Part shown: positions 48,238 through 60,800 of the stretch, in pieces
How the letters are laid out: every line of letters starts with the position of its first letter
Numbering within the stretch: the stretch's first letter is position 1
Made by a program: the position numbers and the translations under genes
Assembly (NCBI GenBank): GCA_949358305.1
Contig: OX442321.1
Location: 124,001-188,000, forward strand
Direction of reading: 5' to 3'
Source of the DNA: Strigamia acuminata
Taxonomy: Eukaryota; Arthropoda; Chilopoda; Geophilomorpha; Linotaeniidae
DNA length: 64,000 bases
Notes under the pieces: model-generated
The model's database searches: none
The model's input: the letters and a program-made list of their open reading frames with translations, nothing else
What the model was told of the DNA's origin: nothing

Positions 48238-48477
48238 TTAAATGCCCCGATTGCTCATCTCGTCAATAGATAACGACTTAGCCGAGCGCGTGTCACACTT
48301 ATTTTGTTCGTTGGAAAACATAAGAGAGAGGCTTATCGTGGCGATATCAACGCGATAGTAATGATATTTTTTAAGCGTTATTTCCTTCATAACAAATTGC
48401 GTAAGAAGGAAATCCATTTCAATGACATCCCTTGAAACTGCCTTTACTTTATCCCAATCTACTCCTCCACCCGTCAT
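48238..48477 (-). CDS. Small unknown protein, 79 aa
   Basis: The ORF starts MTGGGVDWDKVKAVS and contains DFLLTQFVMKEITLKKYHYYRVDIATISL, then a charged end (SAKSLSIDEMSNRGI). A GTGAGT donor at 48543-48544 and an acceptor just before CATCGAAAATG suggest a 5' UTR exon ending at 48545 and a short intron before the start. There is no signal peptide. Composition and context look like a real small cytosolic protein. The family is not recognised. Confidence 0.6.
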   Translation of the reverse strand: MTGGGVDWDKVKAVSRDVIEMDFLLTQFVMKEITLKKYHYYRVDIATISLSLMFSNEQNKCDTRSAKSLSIDEMSNRGI

Positions 48478-51400
48478 TTTCGATGCTTAAATAATTTTTT
48501 TTTTATTTTAAATTAAAATTTCTGTTCATTTCTGGGCGACTCACCGAGCGATTTCACAATGCCCGTATCTACAACGTGATAACATTCCCGACGAGTCAAT
48601 GGCAACCAACACACGTTTCAAACACTTTTAGTAAACAAACCAAAGTTGACAAACTGAAAAAACAAATTTATTTAGAATTCATCATCAAAAGAATAATCAA
48701 ATTTGCGGAATTTTTTTTATTTACTCGTTGAATTGGTTGACCCATTTGCAAAGCTGTTTGCTTTTCGAGTGTTCTCACCCGTTCCGTTCTCCTCGCCAAA
48801 TTCTTCGCGCTTTAACCTGAAAATAGGTCGAGTGAAATTATTGCCAACATTTTTCTATCACCGTTAAATTAATTAATTAATTACTTAATTCAATCTCATT
48901 GTTCGAGTCTTTTAACTTGTAGTCAGTCACAGCAACGCTTTTTCATTCTCTTCTTATCGCTTTTCCCATCTTTTTGCTCTCTCTCTCACTCACTTACTTT
49001 TTCATTATCTCAATTCACACTTCATCATTTCTTATTTACCGACATTTGATCCCTTTAAATCGCTCTTCAAATTACAACAACCTGAAATAGAAACGTACAC
49101 GTGATCAAAGAATCGGTACAATATCGAATAAATTCGCGAGTACTTATCTGATATCTAGTTTAGTTCGATCCCGGCAATATCGTTTAGAATATCTACGATG
49201 TTTCAGAAATCTTCGAAGGTATCCGTGAAGAAACTCCGTGAAGAAACGAGAATCACGTGAACATTTACATCCAATCGGTACGACGCATCCATACATGTTT
49301 TAGTTCTGATTATTTTCACAAGATGGCACCTCGGACTAAGCAGTAAAAGTTCAACAAGTACCGCTACATTTCTTGAAAAGACAAAAATTTTTTGAGCCAC
49401 AAAAATCAACAATCGTCCGTGTGAAACCATGTAAATAAAAAATCGCACTCAGAAAGCAACACGTCTTTCGAAATCGATTAACGATTTAATAATAGTAATG
49501 ATGATACTAATGAAACTTATTTTTTTTCTTGTTAAAGGCATTGAACAGAACGGAAGTCAAGCCACCAAATTGTATTCGTAATGGGTGATTAGTGGCCACC
49601 TTTTCACGCTTTGCAGCGAAGTTGCAATTAATGTCCCAGTTAGAGTTAGGGGATAATTGTATCGCGGCGAAGCCAGCCACCATGATTGCGGTGAAGACTG
49701 CTTATGAAAACAGGACTCCAGATTCGACACATAAACAACTCGTTTTACATGAACAAACAATCCGAACAATGGATAATTGACGTTCAACTAAAATGTTCGT
49801 TCCCAAAATGAATAAAGCGAGACGAGCACATCGAAGAAGAAACAGAAACAGAAATCGGATCGGGGGAAAACGTGTAATTCCTTTTTTCTTTCTTTCTTTC
49901 CTTCCTTCCGCATAGCACAAACGCAGGGTCTGCACCGCGACACCTACTGCTAGTATTTTGAGCAGCCATTATCTCGATAAAGATACATTTTAGACCGCGA
50001 ATTATGGGAAACGTGCGCTGCCTGAGAACGAGTACAAAATCGGAGCAGAAATATTTTCTTTCCAGTCTTGATCGTCCAATTGTGTGGCTGATGACCTTAT
50101 TTAAAAAGAAAAGGTTCTATTTTCTTTTTCACAGGATTTCATTCTCAATATACGAGACGATCGGTTTTCGCACGAGAAAAAAACAGAAATAAATTAAAAG
50201 CGTGTTATAGTTTTGTTTTATCCATGACTTGATCCGACTTCCTGTTTATGGAGGTGAAAGAAAAAAAAAGAAAGAAAGAAGAAACACAATCAGTTTCCCT
50301 TTTACGTCTCCAAAAAAATGAAATACCCTTGGCACTCGAGCAACTTCTTATTTCTGAAATAACACACATTTTAATCATTTTAATCATTTGTAATTATTTC
50401 TAAGTCTTGTATGATTAAAAAAAATGGCTAATCTTGTCATTTTGGGTCGAAGAGAATTGCAATTGGAGTTATTTGCACTAATTATAATACTACCTACCTT
50501 GATTCAGTCGAGCTGAACTTTAATTTTTTTTTCTTCCTAGACTATTTAAAAGTACTTCTTCCGCCTATTCTGCGTTGGAGGTCAATCCAAGATGGCAGAA
50601 AAACTTTTTCCCGCCTTTTCTTTTTCCCAAAAAAAGAAATGAAAAAGCCTTCGGGCGATCAGCTGGTGCAACGTCGACGCCCTAACGTCACGCGCGTCCC
50701 ACTTGAAACTCATTCAGGCCATAGACACTCCACTGGCCACTAGCACCGGCAACAGGTAAAAATAACACCTTCATTTCTATTCATTTCATAATTGTTCGCT
50801 TTTTTCAATCACAATTTCAACATTTTGCTCAAAAATGTGCGAAAATTCCAAAATTCCAAAATTCCAAAATTCCAAAATTCCAATTTGTTTACAAGTTAGA
50901 AATGAGAAGGAAAAAAAATTGTTTACATTTCATAAAAAAAGGAATAAACAAAAAAAAGCACCGAACGCGAAGGTAACGGTGATGAAAAGTCGGGCAGTGG
51001 GAAGTGTTCCAGGTGGGTTGTCACGTGAACTTGTTGACCATTTCACATAAATCACATTATGTCGAAAAATAGAATTTAAAATTTAAAATTTAAAATCTAA
51101 AATTTAAAATGTAAATCGCAGACGAGACCAGACTAGACCAGGAAGTGCAACAGCAACGCAGGGTCAAATTGACATTTTTTGATCGTATGATTAACAATGT
51201 CAAAACAATGTGATGTGATGTGTCCACTCACCCGTTTCACCATTGAGCATTGATAATTGACATTTTTACTTAATTTCTCGAATGATTTAGGTCAGGACGC
51301 CTATTATTTTACACACTCCATTTTTCCTTTAAATCTCTTTGATTCGTATTCAACTATTCAGTTTCGCTCGATAATGATATCGGAGACGCGTTCGCCTGGT

Positions 51401-51785
51401 GCCATCAACCTTTCCATACCTCGCGCACAATTTATTGCCGCTTCAAACCTCAGGGCGAAATAAATTCATTTTCGTGTAAAGCGCGAGAAAATTGCGAGCG
51501 CAACTTGTAATTTCGCGTCCCAAAAGGAAGTGCGAAAAAAAAAATAAAATAAAATAAAATATAAAATATAAAATCGATTTGTAGATTCGAAATAAATTGG
51601 AAAAGGGGACAGAATCGAATCAAATCAACCCACATAAGGGTCAATACATGACCTTCAAAATCCGAATCAAATTCCTTTGCAAATGTTAATCGATACAGTA
51701 CTAGAGAAGAGAGAGAGATGTTATCTTCGTCCCAGTATTAAATGACCTCATCAACCTGAGACTAAACACAATCTCGTTCCTCAGA
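48478..51785. other. Long region with few supported exons, upstream of the giant cadherin
   Basis: The region is mostly A/T-rich with simple runs. Two items stand out. One is a probable terminal exon on the minus strand at 48717-48816, listed separately. The other is a probable cadherin 5' UTR exon ending at 50755 (AACAG then GTAAAA), near an AAGATGGC site at about 50590, which would be the promoter. No other exon could be supported on either strand between 48820 and 50560. Confidence 0.45.
48717..48816 (-). CDS. Possible terminal exon of an unresolved minus-strand gene
   Basis: After a good acceptor (TTTTCAG) one base and 32 codons remain open, reading LKREEFGEENGTGENTRK and then SFANGSTNSTSK before TAA. 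A minus-strand AATAAA lies 45 bp further on (48667-48672). The composition looks like a disordered C terminus. I could not find the upstream exons, so this could also be chance. Confidence 0.35.
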
Positions 51786-51791
51786 TCCACA

Positions 51792-51818
51792 ATGCGTCGT
51801 CACCTGGCTCCAACATAG
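51792..51818 (+). other. Upstream ORF in the cadherin 5' leader
   Basis: A nine-codon ORF (ATG to TAG, MRRHLAPT) lies in the same exon, 6 nt before the main cadherin ATG. It could reduce translation of the main ORF. Confidence 0.6.
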
Positions 51819-51824
51819 ATCAAA

Positions 51825-54800
51825 ATGTTCTTCATCTCCTTCGTCTTCGCCTCCCTGTCCCTACTTTTTGCCCCGTGCAATGCTCAAGGTAAATATTTTC
51901 CATTCTCTCTATTTTTTTTTATTTTTTTATTTTTTTTTTTTATATAAATTTATTGTTGTTTGGTTTCAAAGATGATCTGAAACACGAATCCTTGGGGGTC
52001 GAAGCAGGTTTCTAGTTTAGTAACGTTTAAATTGATGGGTGTAAGTAAACTTGAAGAAAAGAAAGAAAATATAGTCATTAGAGAAAAAAACAAGCACTTT
52101 TCCATGTCAAGTATTTTTATTTTCATGCTAGATTAAAGTACGATTACCCTCGTACGTTTCAAAGTGTCATGTCGTTAAACAAGTGGAATTTCATACGGCG
52201 AGATAGAAGCGCCATTTGTCGACTGTGACATCGAATTCAAACTTGACACCGTGACCGCCCATTCTTTAGCCCAAAGAATTAAGATTCATTAGTTATTTTT
52301 ATTTATTCTTTCATTTATATTCACCTTGGCCCTTCTCGCCGACCTTTTCTTTCCACCCGCCCAATTCAAGGACCCACAAATTTGCAAATAAATATCTCCA
52401 CCTAGCACCTACGGTATGAAATACAGTATGAAATAAATTAAAAAAATATAAATAAAAAAATATAAATAAAAAAATATAAATAAAAAAATATAAATAAAAA
52501 AATATAAATAAAAAAATATAAATAAAAAAATAAAAAGATTCGTGCTTAAATGGTGCAATTTTGAATGAGGAAATTTTGTTGATCTTAATTTGGGTAAAAT
52601 AATTGTAATTAGTGCTAGGTTATTAGAATTATTTTACGACTGACTCCTCAAGGTGATTTACACCATGCAGCTACTACTGGAGTAGTTCATGATGCAAATC
52701 AATCTCAATCGCAATTTTAATTTATCCCGCTGACCCTTTTTCTCATTATTTATTATATTGTCTTCGCGGAACAAATCAGAAACAAAACAAATGAGCTAGC
52801 AGCTTCGATTAGTTCTGCTCTCTTTACTACAGCGAATCAATTCACAACTTGCTTCCACTCTGGATGTATAGAAGAATATAATATAATATTCAAGTACTTG
52901 TACTTCGTCTCCTTCTTATTATTCCAAAAAGCCTTTTAAAGCGCTCGTTTTAGTTTTATGTGGGTCATCGCTCATACTCCCACGCCCCGTCCTTGTCAGC
53001 CCGCGAATTCTTATGCACCTGCAAAACGAGACCGCAAATTATTTTTTTATGACGCTTCATTAAAAACAATTGCGACTTTTTTCAAATTTCTATTTTTTTC
53101 TCGTTTCAAGTTTGCCAGTTTCACTTGTCGGGCGACAACAAACTGTTCGAAAAAACACCGGAAAACGTGCCGGTCGGAGGCCAAATCGCGGAGGTGCAAG
53201 TGCATCCGCGCTCTTTTTTTGCCATCGAGTCGACTGACGATCGCGAGGACATCGAATACGTCAAATTTGCCGAGGTGGACGATCGCCACGTCGCGCTGCT
53301 CGTCGCCAAATCCCTCGAGGATTTAGTCGACCAGGTACAAATTTCGCTCGAGTTCTTGACCCCGTTCTCAGAAATAAATAAATGCAACCTCATTTCCCAC
53401 ATCAATTTCAAATAACTTAAATACGATTAATAACGGATAATTAGAAATCGCATTCCACGACGACGACAATGTCAATACTAGCATTGACCAACAATTTTAA
53501 TTATTCATTTCTTCTTATTTCTTTTCTTTTCTTTCCGTCAATGTCGACCCGATCGGGCTTGTCGGTTCATTGCCCTACATTTGACGAAAAAAGAGTAAAT
53601 AATCAATCCACTTTCCACACGCACGCCGTAGGTTGTAACGAAAGGGCGCAAACTGCTGAATGCTGCCACTCCCCGTTCAAACTAAAACGAAAACTGAAAA
53701 TAAAAATAAAAATAGAAATAAAAATAAAAATAAAAATAAAAATAAAGTGGCTAGATTGCTCACTCTTGACTCGATCTCGACTCTCGATTGCAGGCACAAC
53801 CGAAAAGCGTGCTCAAGTTCAAATTGGCGTGCAGGGGATCCAACGACACGGTGAGTGACGTAACGGGTCAGCGATCTTCAATTAAAACGAATACGGTCCT
53901 TTTGACTTAACAGGAAATCGTCTATCTCCCCGTCAACATCTACGTGCAGGACATCAACGATCATTCACCTATTTTCCAAAACGCGCCTTACTTCATTGAA
54001 GTGGACGAGCTCACGCCCGTCGGACTCACCATCTTCAAAGGGATTCGCGCCACCGACGGCGACAAACCCAACACCGCCAACTCCGAGCTCTCCTACTCCA
54101 TCGTTGTAAGAACTAACAACATTTCTCTTTCTTTCTTTTTTTTTTCAATCATTTATTTGTATTTATTTATTTCTTTCAGGGCGGAAATGCGGGCGACACG
54201 TTCATTCTGTCGGATCCGATGGAAGGCGCCGTGGTCGTGGCCAAACCGCTCGATTTCGACGAGGGAGTGCGCGAGTACAAATTGGACATCCAAGTGCAGG
54301 ATCACGGTTCGCCGGTTAGTCACAGTTCGGTCACCACTCTGACGATTAAGGTCAAGGACTCCGACGACCAAAACCCGGCGTTCACGAGCGAGGTGTACAA
54401 GGTCAAAGTGGAAGAGAAATGGCAGCTCACGGTAATTACATTCGATTAATTAATTAATTAATTAATAAAAAAAATTAGAATTAAATCAATTTCATCAATC
54501 AGGGCGCGGCCATACGGGAAAAATTGGCGGTGGAGCCGTCGATCCACGCTCAAGACACGGACAACGGCATCAACGCGAGCGTCGGCTACTCAATTTTAGC
54601 CGGAAACGAGGCTGGCTACTTTTTCCTCGGTGCCACGGATGGCGTTTTGTATTTGCTCAAGGAGATCGACAGGGAACAGCTGCTGGACAATCTCTTCGTC
54701 CTCCAAATAGAGGTGCATTGTTGCCTTGATGACAAAATCAAATTTGTTTTTCAACTTTCAATTTAGGCAGCGCAACGAGACAATCCGATCCGTCTGACGA

Positions 54801-57800
54801 AAGCGAGGCTCGAAATCGAGATCGTCGATTTAAACGACAATCTTCCGATTTTCGAAGTGGACTTGTACAACGTGAGCATCATGGAGAATCTGCCCAACGG
54901 ATTCAGCGTCGCCCAAGTCAGAGCGATCGACGAGGATCAGGTGTGGGAGCCTACGAACATTTTCAATCTTTTTTCAAATGTTTTTTCAATTTTCAATTTC
55001 TCAATTTCTCAATGCAGGGCGAAAACGCCATGTTCAGGTTTCAGTTGGAAGATCCCGTGGACGCGTTTGAAATAGACGAAGTGTCGGGTTGGATAACCGT
55101 GAAAAACCAAACGCGACTGGACAGCGAGAAATATTCGCGACTCGACCTCAAGGTGTTTGCGATCGAGAAAACTCGCAGCGTCCTTGGAATTGCCGAACCG
55201 AGTTCCACCCAAGTGGAAGTTCATCTCATTGATACGAACGACAACGACCCCGTGTTCCTGCCTTCCGCCGTCTACCGCTTCAACGTGAGCGAAACCGCTC
55301 CCGCCGGCGCCGTCGTCGGATCGGTAAAAAATAACAAAAATTAAAAAATTAAAACCAACGATCGACGAATTGCTGACATTTTCTTTCCTTTTCTTTTCGT
55401 TTTACAGGTGCGAGCAGTCGACGCCGACCGAGGTGAAAACGGTCGCGTGTTTTACTTCAAGCATCCGGATTCGTCGGGCTCGCCGTTCGACATCGATCGC
55501 GAAAACGGATCCATCTTCGTCGCCAAAAGTCCGGCGGAGGTTCCTTCGAAAAGCGGCGAATTCACTTTATTCGTCGGTGCGGGCGATAAACCGGGAGAAG
55601 CATCCGAACGAAGGTAGAAATTCAAAAACGTGGAAAGCAAACCAATTGCAACCGATTTTGTCGCAGGACATCTTTGGCCATTGTTTATGTTCAGACGGAG
55701 GACGAGAACAACAACGCTCCGACATTTATGGGGATGCCGCTAAGTGCGCAAGTTGGGGAGAATCTACCGGCGGGTACGGTCGTAACCACGGCCATGGCCA
55801 AAGATCCAGACTCCAATTCGGTGCTCAGGTTTTCACTGGACGACAAGAATGGCACAGTGCCGTTTCAAATACACTCTCAAACGTATTTATTTTATTTTAT
55901 TTTATTTTATTTATTTATTTATTTTTTTTATTTTTCTTTATTAAAATTCGATTTATTAAAATTATAAATTTGTCCATCCGTTAGAGGGGTGGTCACCACA
56001 CGATCTCCCTTGGACTTTGAAACCGTCGAAGAATACAACGTCGAAATCTCCGTGACTGACGGCAATTTTGTGAGTACTCGGTGCAGTTGTCTGCGTTTCA
56101 AACTGAATTTACGAATTTACGCTACAGATTGTTGCGGCATCATTGGTCGTGAACGTGATCGACGTCAACGATCACATTCCCCACTTTGATCGCCAACAAT
56201 ACAAGTTCTCGGTGGTCGAAGAGGAGGAGCCCGGGTTGATCATCGGGTCAGTGACGGCCACCGACGCGGAGAAAGGCTTAAACGGGCAGATCTTGTACAA
56301 TCTCGTGGACACCACGTAAGAAAAAAATCATAAGTCAATTTTTTTTAACTTTTAAAAATTGTTGAAATTTGCAGAGGCAACGCAGCATTCGGGGTGACAG
56401 AGAACGGGACGGTGTACACGATGCGTCCCATCGACCGCGAAAAGGAAAGTTCGTTCGACATCACCGTGGTGGCGAGCGACCGCGGGATGCCGTCGCTGAG
56501 CGGCAGCGCCACGATCCACGTGGACGTGGAAGACATCAACGACAACTTGCCGCAGTTCGCTGCGCCTTTGCTGACCGCTTCCGTCAAGGAGGAGACCGAT
56601 CCGCCCGTCGAGCTGGCCAGGATTTCGGCAACGGATGCGGACGCGGGCGCCAACGCCAAAGTGCTCTACTACATCGTGTCTGGCAACGAGGACGGCGAGT
56701 TCCACGTGAACCAGACGACGGGCGTCATCAGTGCGCAACGAGCGTTGGATTTTGAGAAGCGTCAGCGCCACGTGCTCAATGTGAGCGCGGTGGACCGCGA
56801 GGAGCACGAAGGCAACCCCGCCACCGACTTGGCCAAATCGTTCGCGCAGGTGGTCATCAACGTGGAGGATCGGCACGACAGTCCACCCACGTTCGAACGC
56901 GCCGATTACATCTTCGTGATAGCGGAGGACCACAAGCCGTTCGAAATCGCCGCCGTCGTCAATGCGTACAACACGAGCAGCCCGTACGAGCAGAAAATCG
57001 TCTACTGGATGAAAGAGGCGGACTCGAGACCGCTCAAACTCGACAGTGATTCTGGCGAAATCATTCTCACCGAGCCAGTCGACCGCGACGCGCCCAACAA
57101 CCAAGTTTCCTTCAAACTCCAAGTACGCACAAACTTCACTATTTCGCAATTATTTCTATGACGTTGGCATTGTTTGCAGGTTTTTGCTCGAGATTTGCTG
57201 TCCATCAGCAAGCAGAACGGTTCGACTAATGTGACCATATTGGTGAGCGATATCAACGACAACAGTCCGACATTCGAACAGAGTAATTCTTTTCTTTTCT
57301 TTTCTTTTCTTTTTTCACTTCCATTTAAACATATTTTATATTTTTTATATTTTTATATTTTAGATTTCTATCAGGTGCAAATTCCGGAAGACACCCCTCT
57401 GGGCTCCAATCTGCCGATCACGTTCAACACGGTGGACCCGGACGAAGGACCCAATGGTATGGTGGCCATTTTCCAGTTCAACCAATCGCACGTACGCCAC
57501 AGCCCGGTCTCGCAAATTGCCATCAAATATTTATCAATTTTTGAAAATGTCTTTTCAGCCGAAATTCGTCATCCACAACGCGACGGGAGTGGTCACTTTG
57601 GTGGAACCGTTGGACTACGAGGAGGAGAACAGGTTCACGCTGCAGGTGGAAGCCGTGGACAAGGGCGAAGTGCCGCGCACGGGTTCGACAACCCTCGTCG
57701 TCAACGTGCTAAACATCAACGAATCCCCGCCGGTTTTCACCAATTCGTCGTACGAGCTGTGGGCCGGTGAAAACGTGGGTCGCGGCACCCAGGTGGGTCA

Positions 57801-60800
57801 AGTGTCGGCAACCGACGCCGACGCCAACTCGGTGCTCTACAGCCTCGTGCGAGGGGACTTGGATTTCTTTGACATTGACGAATCGTCGGGCAAAGTGTAC
57901 ACAAAGGCCGACACCAGCGGTCGCTCGCTCTACCACCTGGTGGCAATGGCCATCGACGACGGTCAACCGAAACCCCTCAGTTCCACGGCCGAGTTGACCA
58001 TCCACGTCAAAGAAGCCAACAACCATCCGCCAGTCTTCACGCAACCCGTGTACGAGGCTAATGTCGCCGAGAAGGACTCCACAGGACAAGTTGTGGCCAA
58101 AGTAAACATAATCAATTTAAAAAAAAGCGCCAGGAATGAACGCAAATTCGTTTCAGGTTTCGGCTTGCGACGAAGATCCTTTGAACAACGAGGTGACCTA
58201 TTCAATAGCGGAGGGCAACGAAGAGAATGTGTTTGTGATCGAGCCGCAGGCTGGGGAGATACGAGTGCATCCGCAACACGTGCAACAGTTGGATTTTGAC
58301 GTGAAGAGTGCCTACACTTTGGTCGTAGAAGCCAAAGACTGTAAGAAATAGGCGAGGACGATTAGCCGAGATAATCAAAGGAGATTCTTTTTGTTGCAGC
58401 GCACGAGCGTCCTCGCGTCGGAGTGGCCATGGTGCAGATCACGGTCGACGACGTTAACGACCATCCGCCAAAATTCACGAAAAGCGCTTACCATTCGGCC
58501 GTGAGGGAAAATCTTGCCGATGCTTTTTGTTTCTTGCAAGTGCGTTCGTTTCAAACTTGCATAAATCTAGATTTTATTTTATTTTGTTTTCATTTTTCTA
58601 GGTCAAAGCGGACAGTGGTGATTCGGTGGACCAGGTTCGGTACAGTTTGGTCGGAGCCGCTCATGCATTCGCCGTGGACGGCGCTTCCGGGCAAGTGTGC
58701 GCCGTCAAATCGCTGGACCGCGAAACGGAGGTGCAGTACACGCTCACGGTCAAAGCCACCGACAACAAATTCAACTCTTTCGCAACGGTCAACGTCGAAG
58801 TAGTGGATGAGAACGACAACTCGCCCCAATTCGAGTTGGATCGCTACGAAGTGACCATCCCTCGCGACGCCAAACCCGGCTCCCGAGTGATCGCTGTGCA
58901 GGCGCACGATCCCGACACGCTCTACAATGGCCAGGTGACCTACTGGACGACCAACAATTACGGCCTCTTTGAAATGGACTACAAGAGCGGTGTGGTCAAG
59001 CTGCTGCAAGGGTTCGCCGCCAACACGACCGGCGATCGCATCTACGTGCTCGAAATATTCGCTCAGGACCACGGCATGGACCCCAAGACCGGACGCGCTG
59101 AACTGGTGGTCAAAGTGAGTGCCGACGGCGGCCACAAACCCGTTTTTGACAAGTTTGTCTACCTCGTGACGCTGCCGGAACGTGAAGACAATTTGACCGT
59201 TGTCACCGTGGCGGCCACAGATCCCGACCCCGGCGACCAGGACCGGGTCAGGTATCGAATCAGGAGAGAAATCAACGCGGGGGACTCGGCCGACGAAGAC
59301 GACCGTCATGACGAAGACGCATTTCGCGTGGATCCTCTCACCGGTCAGGTGACTCTCCACTTGCCGCTCGATTTCTCCCAAAGCCGCTTCCACCAGGTCG
59401 AAGTAGAAGCGTTTGACGAGGGCGAGGAACTGACTGCTTCATCGACGATCGTGCAAGTCAAAGTGATCAACGTCAACAATCATGCGCCGCACTTCTATCC
59501 GATCCCGTCGCTCGTCCGCGTGGCAGCCTCGACCGCCGTCGGCCAGTCAGTGTTCAAAGTGCAAGCGGTCGACGAGGACGAACCCGAGCCGAGTGGTTCC
59601 CGCATTCTGTACCAGTCGACAACGCGCGGCGACTTCTTCCGCCTAGACCCGATGACGGGCGACGTGGTGGTTGCCCAACGCCTTGTGCCAATCGTGCAAA
59701 ACATTTCCGTCATTGCCAGTGACCAAGGGATCCCGCCGCTCGAAAACGAGATCGTGCTCGTGCTGCAGGTGTACGACGACGAGTCGCCGCAGATGCGCGC
59801 CGTGCCCGTCTTCGACACCAATCAGATTTTCCGGCAGTACGACGAAGTGCTGGTGCCCGGAACTCCCGTTGCCCGGGTGCAGGCCAAAACCCCTGACCAA
59901 TCGCCCGTCTCGTACAACATCACGGACGGCATCGGCTTCCAATCGTTCGGCATCGATTCCGAAACGGTAAGTTTTAAGGTGCGCGCCATAAGTATAGAAT
60001 AATCAGTTTTTTTGAAATATTTCTTTTTGCACTTCATCTGGAATCAAACCAATTTTTTAATAAATGTATTTTGGCATTAGAATTCATTTAAAAAGTAACA
60101 GGTTTATAAGTTTTGTAGAAAAATAAAAAAAATAAAAAAAAAATAAAATAAAACTGATTATTCTATACTTATGGCGCGCACCTTAAGAGAGAGAAAAAAA
60201 GGAAATGTATTTGAAATGAATACATTTTGCATTTCTAGGGAATTGTGTACACGAAGAAAAAAGTGGAGCGCGGACTTTACCACCTGCTGGTGTCGGCCTA
60301 CAACAAAGCTGAGTTGACGGCGTTCGGCGAATCAGTGGTGACGGTCAAATCGATCGCGTCCAGCGTCCGATGTCCTGTTTTCATATTCTCAGAGTTCCGC
60401 GCATCTGTGTCGGAGGCGGCGAGCGTCGGCGCGGTTGTCATGAACGACCTCGAGGTAGAGAAACCCGAGCAGTTCTCTCGGCTGCAGTATCGGATCGCCG
60501 AGGATCCGTCTAACGGAGCGTTCGGCGTGCGAGTGCGTGGCGACAACACGGCGCAAGTGGTGCTCCAAGAAGAGCTGGATAGGGAAGAGATGGGCGTCAA
60601 GCTGCAGGGCATCTACAAGCTGGTGGTGTCGACCAGCAACGAGGAGGGGTGCGAGGCCAATGCCACGCTGCTCGTGTTTGTCGAAGATGTCAACGACAAC
60701 GCACCGTCGTTCGCGTTGGACGAGTATGTGACGACGGTCAAAGAGAACTCAGCCGCCGGCACAAGCGTCATCAAACTGTCGGCCGTCGACGTGGACGACG

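Noticed and set aside
56352-57149. 265-codon minus-strand ORF opposite a cadherin exon
   Set aside because: The plus strand is cadherin repeats with correct splice sites; the antisense frame is open because of GC-rich codons. The same holds for minus-strand frames at 58590-59393 and 62416-63399.
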